Under the pieces are notes generated by a model. That model was given only the letters and a program-made list of their open reading frames with translations. It made no database searches and was not told where the DNA came from. The position numbers and the translations under genes are program-made. From Eutypa lata (Eukaryota > Ascomycota > Sordariomycetes > Xylariales > Diatrypaceae), in NCBI GenBank assembly GCA_022661535.1, contig JAKULF010000002.1, positions 1,550,001-1,614,000 on the forward strand: a DNA stretch of 64,000 nucleotides. The letters are read 5' to 3'. Positions 1 to 10,323 of the stretch are shown here, piece after piece (position 1 is the stretch's first letter; each line of letters begins with the position of its first letter).

Positions 1-583
1 GCTGGACTGAGTTCATCAGCATGCAACCCTTTTACAACCTACTGTACCGTGAGGAGGAACGCGAGAGTAAGTTTCAACATCCAGTTTCGCTCCCTCTCTA
101 CCCCAGAATAGCATGCATATCACACACTCACTTTTCTCACTTACGTGTACCACATGGTGTCCGTGGCTAACAATAAACCCCGCAGTGATTCCGTTTTGCC
201 GCGAGATGGGCGTCGGAGTGATCCCATGGAGTCCGATCGCACGAGGAATGCTAGCAAAGCCGCGATCCGCCACCACCGACAGTGCTGGGGACAAGGGCAA
301 CGGCAGTGTCAGAAGCCAGTCGGACAAGAAAACGATAGCATGGTTCGCGGATGCGAACCTCGACATCGTCGATGCCGTAGAAAAAGTGGCGCGGGATAAG
401 GGTGTTAGTATGGCGTTGGTGGCGACGGCTTGGGTGATGCACAAGGGCTGCTGGCCTATCGTCGGCGTCAACAGCGAGAAGAGAGTTCGGGAGGCGGTTG
501 ATGCGCTACAGGTAATGTTGACGGATGAGGAATGCCGGTTTCTCGAGGCTGGGTACCGGCCGAGGAACGTCGAGGGCATGTAG
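1..583 (+). CDS. Aldo/keto reductase, C-terminal part (cut by window edge)
   Basis: This is the 3' end of an NAD(P)H-dependent aldo/keto reductase that begins upstream of the window. Exon 1..66 is followed by an intron 67..185 (GTAAGT to CCGCAG), and the last exon 186..583 ends in TAG. The join restores an ATG codon across the splice site, giving REEEREM then IPFCREMGVGVIPWSP. The segment matches the late part of the AKR barrel: the FISMQPFYNLLYREEERE strand and the GVGVIPWSPIARGML cofactor-binding loop, ending with the late helices (VGVNSEKRVREAVDAL). The catalytic Tyr/Lys/His lie upstream and cannot be checked. The substrate is unknown. Family call is firm; the precise subfamily is not assigned. 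Confidence 0.88.
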
Positions 584-1474
584 GATGTAGACGAGTTGGA
601 AGTACTCCATTATAGTAAATAGCCACAATGATGCAGAGTAAAGGTGAAATTACGGGGAGCAAATACAATATTAGGCATAGCTAACGTTAAACGGTGAATG
701 ACTCTATGAAAGGTGTGATTTCTCTACGGATTAAATTTACTGGCCCGTCAATTTTGTCTAATACAAGATGTCTACAGTGAGATTATCATGAACATTAGAA
801 ATCTAGTTGAATAGCTTCCCACCCCTTTCATTCTTGTGGGGTCAGGGGTTAGCCCTCTCGGTGTCACCCTATAGTCCAATCGGTTATAGAGTAGGCTATG
901 ACATTGAGAGCAAATGTCACCGCTTCTCTGTACTGCCTTTAGAAATATGCCCGCTATTACTAGCTCGATAGCTTTCACCCGTAGTTGTCGAATGCTAAGA
1001 TGCTGTCCATCCGCCATTCGGGAGTTCATGCCGAACCCCAGTTAACTAACTGGAGAGGCGGGTCCGGCGACGGTGGGCTGAAAGAAACACCGATGCGGGG
1101 ACTGTGGAGGAGACGGGGCCAGTCGCGTTACTTAGAGGAAATCAAGCGACACGCGATAGTTCGGGAAGAACACCGCAATTCATCATCAACTGCCCCGCCG
1201 AAGATGTAGCATCGCGTGCCAAACGAACTAGACTTGAATGCGGGGTTCAGAAGCTTGTCTTCACGATATGGGGTAGACAAAAGCTACGTGATGTGCACTT
1301 CTAATGAAAACATGCGGTGTTATCTACCCAGGATATAGCTTGAAGATTGTGTGCGTGGATTATAAGCTCTGGATGTCTATGAAGTTGACGCAACCTTGTG
1401 ATATCGTCAAGTCATCGCAGTGCTCCTTCTTCTTCTATTAGGACCCTGTTGTTACATTCTCTCATTAGCCAATC
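584..1474. other. Intergenic; no supported gene
   Basis: About 890 bases with only short, shadow-like reading frames (74 and 85 residues) that show no recognisable motif. A 10-mer at 841-850 recurs at three other intergenic places in the window (see findings). Confidence 0.6.
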
Positions 1475-2571
1475 ATGACAGCCCGCATCTCTACACCGAA
1501 GGCAAAGCCCCTTCCGCCAGGGGTCTACACCCCTGTGATCACGATTTACGATGACACGCCTGAGCAGCCGGTGAACTTGGACGCCATGTACAAGCACTGC
1601 CAATATCTAGTGAATGCTGGCATGCACGGGCTGGTATATCTAGGCACAAACGGCGAGCTAGCCCTGTTGACGCACGCAGAGAGGTCTGCCATTATCCGTA
1701 CTGCGAAGAAAGCCGTGACGGATTTAGGCTTGCCGGACTATCCTGTAGTCGCAGGTATCTCAGCACAGAGCACAGTTGAGACCATCCAACTTGCAAAGGA
1801 AGCAGGCGAGGCGGGAGCTGCCTTTGGTCTATTGTTACCTCCAAGTTATTGGAGCAAGGCCCTGGGTACGGATGCAATCCTTGGGTATTATCGCGACGTA
1901 GCAGATGCAAGCCCAATTCCAATAATCGTCTATAACGTGAGTTGCCTGCTTGTCCACCTTAAGTCCCTTATACTTCAACACAACAAGGAGAGTATGCACG
2001 TGAGCCAAGAGAGACATCTTACTGACAGGAAGATATTACCTAGTTCCCGGGAGTAACATCAGGAATAGATCTCGACTCGGATCAACTTTCAGCGCTCGCC
2101 GCCCACCCGAACATCGTCGCGACGAAGTTGACGTGCGGAAACGTGGGAAAGCTCACGCGCCTGACAGCCAAATTCGAACCCGCCCACTTCAGCGTCTACG
2201 GCGGCAGTAGCGACTTTCTACTGCCGACACTGCACGCGGGCGGAGTTGGCTGCGTAACGGGTATGGGCAACATCTTCCCACGGTCGACATCGCGAATCTA
2301 CGACCTGTTTGTCGAGGGCCGGCTGGACGAGGCGCGCGCGCTTCAGGATAAGGTAGCCACCGCCGAGTGGGCGTGTAAGAAGTCGCTCGCGTGCACCAAG
2401 TATGGCGCGTGGGTGCACATTGGCAAGGGGCTGGGGCTCACCAATGATAAGATGTTCAATATGCGAAAACCGTATCTCGAGCTGAAGGATGATATGAAGA
2501 AGTGGACATTAGACACGTTGAAGGTGTTGGAGGACGTTGAGAAGGAATTGCCTGGGAGAAAAGGAGCATGA
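1475..2571 (+). CDS. DHDPS/NAL-family aldolase
   Basis: A 329-aa class I aldolase of the dihydrodipicolinate synthase / N-acetylneuraminate lyase superfamily. Exons are 1475..1936 and 2044..2571; the 107-nt intron (GTGAGT to CCTAG) splits the VYN/FPGVTSG motif and the join is in phase. Visible motifs: GLVYLGTNGE near residue 55 (family GTTGE substrate loop), Tyr153 in IVYN, and the Schiff-base Lys182 in VATKLT, followed by a late GG-containing strand (YGGSSDF). Fungi make lysine through alpha-aminoadipate, so a biosynthetic DapA role is unlikely. Catabolic roles such as 2-keto-3-deoxy sugar acid or 4-hydroxy-2-oxoglutarate cleavage are more probable, but the substrate cannot be read from the sequence. 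No targeting signal is evident. Confidence 0.92.
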
Positions 2572-3174
2572 TGTGATTGCCCGTCAACATGATATCACTT
2601 AGAATAGATACTGTAAATAAATCCAAGCTTTCATTTCGGGATATCATCAAGACAAACAGTGAATGCGATTACTTATATGCGCCTAGACTTGCTGAACCAT
2701 CTGTGGGGCCGGAGAACTTTGCCCTAGGAAGTTCTTCAGAGATCTAGAATTTGGCCGAATTCGACAACTGGGGGAGGCTGCAGTCTTGTAGAACACCATG
2801 GAAACATGCATGGCAGCGGTGACGTGACAGCCAAGTCTATCCTGGTCGAGGTGCATACATGGAATCACGTTGATATATAAAATTGATTCAATTCATGTAA
2901 TATATATTCCCATCTTCATCATCCTCTGGTAAATTCCGTGGTACATTGTCATTTCATCTTTTTGGAGAGTCAGGGGTTCCAATTGCGCTACCCCATAGGT
3001 ACCTACAGCAGCCCCACAGCAGCCTGTAACGTCACCGTTACATCCACCGTTTATAGCCCCCCTATCTTTCTTGTGCAAGTCTATAAAAGTTGAGCTTGCA
3101 CGTATTACAGACCAAAATCGATGCACAATCTTCTGCCCAAGACACGTACTTGAACTTATCATAAAAGAAACGCC
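2572..3174. other. Intergenic; no supported gene
   Basis: Between the aldolase and the MFS gene. Reading frames here are short and motif-free. On the minus strand around 2979-2995 there is a short tRNA A-box-like stretch (TAGCGCAATTGG) next to the shared 10-mer at 2969-2978; no B box or full tRNA fold follows. Confidence 0.5.
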
Positions 3175-5148
3175 ATGTCTTTAGTCCGACACGTTACTAC
3201 GCAAGAAGGCATCGACAACGCGCCGGACGCCGCGAGTTTGCAGCTCGGGCGCCGACGTAGTCATAGCATAAACTACGATCTAACCAATACCCTGCAGAAT
3301 GCTAAGAAAATTGACCCTGTTGGAGCTGACCATGTATCACGAAACAAGCGATTAGGTAAGTTGGCATCACGTTACGATACGCCATCTGTTTGTTGGATCA
3401 CCCGCCCTTTATCATTGTAAATTCCAACGTAGCACGCGGCGATGGGACTCCCAGTAGATGGAACTAACCAGTATATCAGCTCAGGTTATTGTGGGAGTTC
3501 TCTCTTGTATCCTCGCCAGTGGGATCACATTTGGCTTCGCTGCCCTCAAAACGATACTGGTCGACAAAGAGGTATACCGGGACCTCTGTGCTGACGACGA
3601 GTTACGCGAAAACGTTCGCATATGCTATCTCCAGGACCAAAGGTAATTCCAGCCTCCTTCAATACCAACTTAGACGTAGTGACTGATAATTCCCTAGGTT
3701 GAACTTAACCTTCGTTGTTGCCTCTATAACCACGAACGTTGCAGCATTGCCGGTCGGCACGTTACTTGATCGCTATGGACCTCGTGTTTGTGGTATCATA
3801 GGCTCTATCCTGCTTTTCCTTGGGGCTATTGCCATGGCACTTGCCGAGAAATTACCTTTCGACGCATATATCATCGGCTACTTTCTTCTCGCCATCGGTG
3901 GTGCATTTGTCTTCGTACCATCCTTCCATTTGTCCAATGCATTCCCACAACTCCAAGGGGTTATATTAGCCTTGGTCACTGGAGCATTCGATGCATCGGC
4001 AGCAGTTTTCCTCTTCTTCAGACTGATGTACGAGAGAACAGGTGGTGCATTCGGCTTGAAAGAATTCTTCCTATCATATCTAGCAGTGCCTATTCTCTTC
4101 CTCGCATGTCAATTGACGTTTATGCCCCACCGTAGCTACGAAACGAGGGTAGAATTAGGGGAGAGGATGGACGAAGCGGATGATCCTGCTCATGATCTAC
4201 ACGATTCTGACGATGAGCTCGAGGACGGAGAGCTTACAAGAGTGCGGTCCGAAAGGGAAGAAGAGCGCCAACAGAAGCTTTCGGAGATCACCGAACTTCT
4301 GGGAACGGTAAAGGAGAGACAAGAGCGTAAAAGCAAGGAAGTAGAGAAACAAGCCACGAGCGGTGTCTGGGGTGCGATGCATGGCCGATCAGTGTGGCAA
4401 CAGACACGGTCTGCTTGGTTCATCTTAATCGCGCTACTCACCATAATAACGATGGCACGCATGAACTTCTTCATCTCAACTATATGGACTCAGTATCGGG
4501 CGATGCTCAACTCACCATCGAAAGCCGATCAAGTCAACGAGTTTTTCGATGCAGCTCTCCCAATCGGGGGTGTCATCACAGTTCCGTTCATTGGTCTACT
4601 GCTTGATCATCTAAGTATGCTTACCATACTAGCTATCCTAGTTACGGCAAGCACAGCGATTGGCGTTTTTGGCGTTATACCTACACTTTGGGCGGCTTAT
4701 TGCAATGTCATTTTATTTGTGCTATATCGGCCACTTTACTATTCCGCTATGTCGTAAGTTTAGCTCTGCACACCCCCTTACCCAGACCAAAACCTAACAT
4801 CATCTCCGTAGGGACTACGCTGCTAAAGTTTTCGGTTTCGCGACATTTGGGAGAATCTATGGAACCCTGATTGCGGTTTCGGGCCTCTGCACATTCGCCC
4901 AGCCTGGCCTTCAGGTGCTCGTGCACGATGCATTTGATGATAGTCCAGTTCCAATCAATTTAATCTTGGCAGGACTAGGCCTTATTGTCGGGCTTGCCCT
5001 GGTTGTCTTCGTTGCTGTCAAAGCTAGACAACCACGGGAGGAGAAGCCCGAACCTGGAGTGACAGACCCTTTGTTAGAGTCGAACCGCAAGAACTTAGTG
5101 TCAGTTGATAGGTTATCGACGCTGAGAGAAGTTCAGGATGAAGTCTAG
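3175..5148 (+). CDS. Major facilitator superfamily transporter, SLC43/FMP42-like
   Basis: A 578-aa polytopic transporter encoded in four exons: 3175..3355, 3480..3642, 3698..4753 and 4812..5148. Introns are 124, 55 and 58 nt and all joins keep phase. The first membrane helix starts in exon 2 (VIVGVLSCILASGITFGFAA). The MFS loop 2-3 signature appears as LLDRYGPRVCG. A long charged cytoplasmic loop in the middle (Asp/Glu/Arg-rich, roughly residues 260-340) separates the two six-helix halves. The late helices carry AAKVFGFATFGRIYGTLIA, which is typical of the fungal FMP42 / SLC43-like branch, whose animal members move large neutral amino acids. The transported substrate here is inferred only loosely. 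The C-terminal tail is acidic and probably cytosolic. Confidence 0.88.
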
Positions 5149-5584
5149 CTTAAGTCCTCAAAAGCAATGCATCTGTTTTCTTAGTTTCTCATAAATTTGA
5201 CATAGTTTATATGAATTATGACCAACCATCCAGGATTATTGCTCAATGCTAGTTCATTCGCCAATTGATATCTTTCAATTGAAACATAAGCTGTGTTCCG
5301 CGTTCTTTGTTCTCCTTAGTGCTTTCAGTGCATAGTGTGGCCTCAAGACAAAGACGAGGATCATACACGCCTTTGACGAAACTCTGTTTTGAAACAACAA
5401 CATCTTACTCTATTTTCTTGCGGAAATATACACTAAATATATCTTACTTAGATACCCAACCACATGCCAATTGCACGTGAATCTATTCTATATCCCATCC
5501 TGACCATAGAGCCATTCATACTTCACATTGCTGGATACTCTTTAAGACTTGCTTCGACCAGTAGAACATTTTTACAAACTCAAG
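5149..5584. other. Intergenic / 5' region of the kinase gene
   Basis: AT-rich 436 bases containing the 3' flank of the MFS gene and the presumed promoter and leader of the kinase gene. No reading frame of note. Confidence 0.5.
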
Positions 5585-7102
5585 ATGGTGAAGCGACAGG
5601 ATCCTCCTTTGCTGAAGTATCAAAGGGTAGATATAGATGAAGATATCGAGAACCTGGAGGACTACGAACCTGGAGGCTACCATCCTGTTGATCTTTTCGA
5701 TATTCTAGACGGCCGGTTTGAAGTCATATACAAGCTTGGCTTTGGCGGTATTGCCATGGTATGGCTTTGCTACGAATTTGATGCCAAAAGGTGGAGAGCA
5801 GTCAAAATAAACGCCGCAAGCCATTCCTCGGACGACTGTGCCGAATTGAAGATCCTTCAGGTCATGAAAGAGAAAAATGTTACACCAGAGCAACTTGATG
5901 CAATGCACATAGTTGTCCCATGGGAAACATTTTGGATAGATGGGCCTAATGGTCGGCATCTTTGCTCTGTAATGCCTGTTCTTGGACCTAGATTGTCGAC
6001 GTGGCGAGATCAGCTTGGCATGGACTACGATACCATCGATAAAATGTGCTACCAATTCACCGAAGGGTTGTCGTTCCTTCATGGAATGGGTATAGCTCAC
6101 GGCGACTTTCGCCCGGCAAACATCCTTACGAGATTAAAGTGTCAAAGTCTTGACAACATCAGTGTTGACGAGCTGAAGGAGCTGCTTGAAGCTCCAGACA
6201 TGGAAGAGATTCTTACGTTAGATGACCAAAAAAGCATCCACGCCCCTGAGGAGGTTGTTAGTGGAGTATGTTGGGACCGGCTTAAGCACCTTATCTCGGA
6301 CGATGTAGCTATTGTGGACTTTGGAGAGGCATACCGTCTCGGCGAGTCTCCTTTATCACTGGGTATTCCAAGGCAATATGGGGCTCCCGAAATCGTTTTT
6401 GGTGGACCTCCTACTAGTATGAGTGACATATGGTCCTTAGCATATACCTTGATGGAGTTTCGGTTGGGGTGTTCTCTCATATCGAGTCTCCCCGCGATTG
6501 TCTGGCGTATGGAGAGATTTGCCGGCCCAGTACCGCGTAGATACCGACCGGCTGCAGTGACAATTATCGAGGAAGCTACCGGAGAACCCATACAGAAAAC
6601 CGCTGGATATACTTCAACTTCGGACATTCATGGTTCACGACCAATTACAGAAAACATCGAGGAGCTCAACACTGCGAACGAAAATCTCGCTGAAGGCACC
6701 GACTATACTTGTCCTCTTGAGGTCATATTAGGTGCCGAGTATTTGGTGAATCAAGCTCTGCAAACAGAGTCTGATAGACTGTTAGATTCTAGCAATTGGG
6801 GCTTTCACCGTTTACCTTCACATGAAGTCACTTTATTTGCAGACCTTCTTCGAGCTATGTTCCATTATAATCCAGAAAAGAGACTGCCTGCATCAGGGGC
6901 TCTACGCCACCGGTGGTTCACGAGGACACAGCCGACTAAAGACCAAGGACTAAGACAAACTTCAGTTTACTGGGTTTCAATAATGCTGGTGGTCCTCTCT
7001 CTATTGCCAGTTTGGCTAGTATGGATCTCATCAAGGTTTGGTGAGACGGCGCCTAGCGATTGGGGGGAAGCTTGCGTGATAATCGCAATGGCAGGTTTTT
7101 AG
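5585..7102 (+). CDS. SRPK-like serine/threonine protein kinase with C-terminal membrane helix
   Basis: A single-exon 505-aa kinase. The start is the ATG at 5585 in a good context (caagATGg); an upstream in-frame TTG is not a likely start. The N-terminus carries the SRPK-type lead-in (LEDYEPGGYHPVDLFDILDGRFEV) before a glycine loop (LGFGGIAMVW). Lys74 in AVK is the ATP-anchoring lysine. The catalytic loop reads HGDFRPANIL (residues 172-181), so the HRD arginine is replaced by Gly while the Asp is kept. The metal-binding DFG is at 245-247. A spacer with an insert separates the lobes, as in SRPKs. A hydrophobic helix at about 460-482 ends the protein, suggesting membrane anchoring, which is unusual for this family. 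It is probably active, but loss of the HRD arginine suggests activation-loop phosphorylation is not required. Confidence 0.87.
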   Translation: MVKRQDPPLLKYQRVDIDEDIENLEDYEPGGYHPVDLFDILDGRFEVIYKLGFGGIAMVWLCYEFDAKRWRAVKINAASHSSDDCAELKILQVMKEKNVTPEQLDAMHIVVPWETFWIDGPNGRHLCSVMPVLGPRLSTWRDQLGMDYDTIDKMCYQFTEGLSFLHGMGIAHGDFRPANILTRLKCQSLDNISVDELKELLEAPDMEEILTLDDQKSIHAPEEVVSGVCWDRLKHLISDDVAIVDFGEAYRLGESPLSLGIPRQYGAPEIVFGGPPTSMSDIWSLAYTLMEFRLGCSLISSLPAIVWRMERFAGPVPRRYRPAAVTIIEEATGEPIQKTAGYTSTSDIHGSRPITENIEELNTANENLAEGTDYTCPLEVILGAEYLVNQALQTESDRLLDSSNWGFHRLPSHEVTLFADLLRAMFHYNPEKRLPASGALRHRWFTRTQPTKDQGLRQTSVYWVSIMLVVLSLLPVWLVWISSRFGETAPSDWGEACVIIAMAGF

Positions 7103-7518
7103 TAGAAGAATAATAAAATGGATACGGCATTGAGTACTTCATACAAGATCTCATCAATCTATATTTTCATGTGATTATGTCTACTACATATGGTGTTGTT
7201 ACTAACACTAGAATAGTTGAAGCACCTTCACAACATGGGCTAATCCAGAGAACTCAAAACCGATATTGACGTGTTATTAACCTCATTGAGCATATGGAAT
7301 TTGTACTAACAAAGATTAAGGCTGTCTTTGACATCTCAAGCTGGATGCATGCGGGTTCGTTAGTGATGTCAAGTACCCCGTGGTTCATTCACATTAAGTA
7401 GCTGACAAAGATGTGCTACGCTTTGTCGTGCTATTGATATATGGATGTGTAATAGAGCTGCTGGAAACTCGAAACCGGTATGTATACTAAAAACAGACAG
7501 GTTTGACAAGAAGCTAAG
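7103..7518. other. Intergenic; nothing seen
   Basis: AT-rich 416 bases between the kinase and the next small gene. No motif recognised. Confidence 0.5.
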
Positions 7519-8265
7519 ATGGGGGATAATAATCAAGTTGAATGGGAAAAGGGTGATAGAGAAGGCCCCGGCGGGCCACTTCCTACCAAAAAAGGCAAAT
7601 CATTGGTGATATTCAGTGAAGTAGGGAAAGGGACACTTGATGATCCTTGTGTAAGTTGTCTACCTCTTAAATCAAAACTATGTGTATATTATATAGCCAA
7701 TAACAATTCATTATAGATTATCTGGCTACTAAATCCAGGCTTTGACAGAAATACGTTGCGAGGTTATGAATCATTTGCTGTGTCTTTATGCAAAGAATTT
7801 GGCTTTTCCTTCCTGTGGCTGAGGTACGTTATAGACTTTGGCACTCTAAGGGAGAAGAAGACCCAATACTTAATACACATTAGATCTGAAGTCCATGACG
7901 GGAGAACAAAACGGTGCAGCATCACAGGCCGCAAAACTGGCTATGAACCAAATTCTGATCAGGACCACATAACGGTGTATCTAGGACTTCTTCGAAATTG
8001 GGTTTTAGTCCATGGCCACTTTTACACAATAAAAAATGAAAAATCATCGGTACCAGTAGGGCTGCTTCCAGCAACAGAGCGTTGGCCAGATAAGAATGGA
8101 AAGAAAGGTCGCAATCCAGAGCTTTGGGTATGGACAAAACAGAGAGCCCAAGAAGAAAGCGTGTCATCTCGTCAGGCTAGGACTAGTAACTGGAGAGCAG
8201 GTCCCAAGGAAAAGCAAGAGAGTAAAGATAGATCCTGGGGTAATAGCCGACTTCCGAAACGGTAG
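7519..8265 (+). CDS. Hypothetical protein, 206 aa
   Basis: I do not recognise the family. A three-exon model keeps phase throughout: 7519..7650, 7717..7823 and 7884..8265, with introns of 66 nt (GTAAGT to TATAG) and 60 nt (GTACGT to TTAG). The second intron is a multiple of three and stop-free, so retention would add 20 residues. The product has no signal peptide or membrane helix. A compact middle part (DHITVYLGLLRNWVLVHGHF, then YTIKNE) looks like beta strands, and the C-terminal about 60 residues are strongly basic and hydrophilic (Lys/Arg/Ser-rich), possibly disordered or nucleic-acid binding. It lies 416 bases downstream of the SRPK-like kinase on the same strand. Splice-site quality and strand-like composition support a real gene; function is unknown. 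Confidence 0.5.
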
Positions 8266-9804
8266 CCAAGTAGCTGGAGCGTAGACGAAGGAAATCAAAA
8301 GACAAGCCGATCCCCTCAATCGATACATCTATAATTATCCCTTACTTGATATTATCTTGGAGGCCGTTGGTCGGATTTATGTGGGGTCTTTTGTCTCAGG
8401 GGCTTGCCTGGATAGTCGCCGTGTTCCGGGGGAGGCATCGGAACGAACATCAGGTTATTACGGCAAGTGTGGGGCCGACTCGCCAAAGACGGGAGTGACT
8501 GACAGAGATGTCTACCGTTTGGGTCCATGTGCTTGAACGTGAAAATAGTGGAAGTCATTTCGTCTACAAGGCATTAACAGGTCGTTCTGATGTGTAGTGT
8601 ACATTCCCTCGGTAAATGTATACGTAGCTTAGATATATGGGCGGTATTGTGTCAAAACCCTGCGGGGATGGTCTTCATAGCTCAACGTTTCTGGGTTTAT
8701 ACTGCCTCATCAGGACTAAGCGGCATCTACGCTGTCGTCTCTGATCCGGTAAAATACCTTAGACTAATAATCCAGAGTATCACTGTTGATGGTGGAGGCA
8801 ATGGGCGGGAAGAGATATTTTGTTCGAACTATCAATTCCAGCGAGCTAGCTATCTAAGTGTTATAAATGAATACAGAGAACACGAAACTACTAGCACTGC
8901 CTGGCTAGTCAAGTATTAACATTGTTATCTTGCCCATATTAACCGATCATATCTACTATTTAACCACCCTACGATATCTTCGTATAATGAGCACTCACTT
9001 CTTTTTCATTAATGAGTGTTTCAGGGGGCTACCTGTTGCATCCTGTCTTTGCCACACTTGGTGTTTAGGAAAGTCTTACCTTATGCACTGCTACAAAGGA
9101 ATGTGTCTAGCTGGCAGGTATGAGGTCAGAAATCGAAGGATTGAGTAGCTAGGAGTCCAACAGTCTAAGACATGATTCCAGTTTTGCCGCCACGTGGCAT
9201 GACAACATTAGACTGAACGCTACAAATAGTAGTAGTAATAGAACTTAATTTTTCACGGGAAGGGCCGTCAATGGGCAAGCATGTTCCTACCTGGCTGAAC
9301 CTTAAGCCTTCTCCATCGATAGTGCCGATACTCGTTCTAGGTGCCAGCTCTGTACTGAGACTATTAATGGGACAAGCTTTGACCATCTCATGCATCAAGT
9401 TGTACATCACGGGAGCACAGGATAGCGATGAAATACGCTGGCGACGAGATGACCAGTTTCAAAATTGTGTAGTTCTTATTTTGATTTGGATGATCCATAA
9501 ACTATTAGTGCCGACGAAACCCCCTATTCCACTGAAGGTCCTGTCTAGGAATGTACCGTATATCACCTATTAACCAGGCCCAGTTCCAGGGCAACGCCGA
9601 TATTTTCTCATCCTTACCACACCTATTCCGATATAGAAGACCCTGACGTTCCCTTGTATCCTCAAGTTTTGAAGTATGCAATATTCGATGATCCCGTCGA
9701 TTCTATGATCTATACGACAACAAAAGAAATCCTTGAAATCCCATGTCATTATTCGTTATAAAGCCGACATCGCAAATAGGACGTGGCAGTGTTGAGTCCC
9801 CAAT
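8266..9804. other. Intergenic; no supported gene
   Basis: About 1.5 kb with several 70-110 aa frames on both strands (for example 8590-8919 + and 9165-9410 -). None has a motif, a signal peptide or partner exons I could join, so none is called. Confidence 0.45.
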
Positions 9805-10323
9805 TTATAGGGCCAGGGCGGCGAGCAAGCCAGCACCGACCATTCCGAATGCGATATCAGGTCGGGCAGCAGCATCGGGGGTCTCGGTAGGTGAGGCTGA
9901 AGCCAGAGCTGATGAGACTAAGCCTGAGGCCTCGGCAACTTCGGTGGGATTAGGGTTGTTCTTGACATCGGCGCAGATCTTATTAGCCAGGTCGGTAGCC
10001 GCTGTAGAAGGAGGCAAGTTAGCATGAGCTCAGACATACAAAGCCGACCGCAATGAATTAAACAACTTACTACTAATATCATCATTGGAGCAAGTGCCTC
10101 CAAGTAGCACACAAGCACCGATGTTGGTGATGAATGATTGTGTGGTGCAAAGGCACTCGAAATCAGTAGTCGTGCAGCCGGCACTGGTTGCAGAAGAATC
10201 GAAGCAGTCCATAGCGCAAGTGGGTAACTGTGCGACGAGGTCTGGGAGTGTCTCGGATGTTGAGTTCGTCTGCGCCGTCGCCAGAGCGGCGAAAAAGGAG
10301 AGTGCGACCGTTGTGAATTGCAT
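9805..10323 (-). CDS. CFEM-domain, probably GPI-anchored surface protein
   Basis: A 149-aa secreted protein. Exons on the minus strand are 10323..10071 and 10001..9805, with a 69-nt intron (GTAAGT, branch GCTAAC, TACAG). The signal peptide is about residues 1-18 (MQFTTVALSFFAALATA). The CFEM domain carries the eight expected cysteines: TCAMDC, GC, ECLC, AC, TC, and the last in NKIC from exon 2. An Ala/Ser/Thr-rich linker leads to a hydrophobic C-terminal tail (GMVGAGLLAALAL), which fits a GPI-anchor signal. CFEM proteins act at the fungal cell surface in haem uptake, wall structure or host interaction. The Asp that coordinates haem in the Csa2 type could correspond to the DC Asp or the TTTDFEC Asp; I did not align it. 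A TATATAAA-like box lies about 60 bases upstream. Confidence 0.93.

Noticed and set aside
2935..3000. tRNA-like sequence on the minus strand
   Set aside because: A-box-like stretch only; no B box, no acceptor stem and no clover-leaf, so not called as a tRNA.
6142..6627. 161-aa minus-strand frame inside the kinase gene
   Set aside because: Antisense shadow of a well-supported kinase exon.
8590..8919. 109-aa plus-strand frame
   Set aside because: Isolated, motif-free and with poor start context; evidence too thin for a gene.
9165..9573. Overlapping frames on both strands (81 and 100 aa)
   Set aside because: Neither has recognisable features and no exon could be joined to either.
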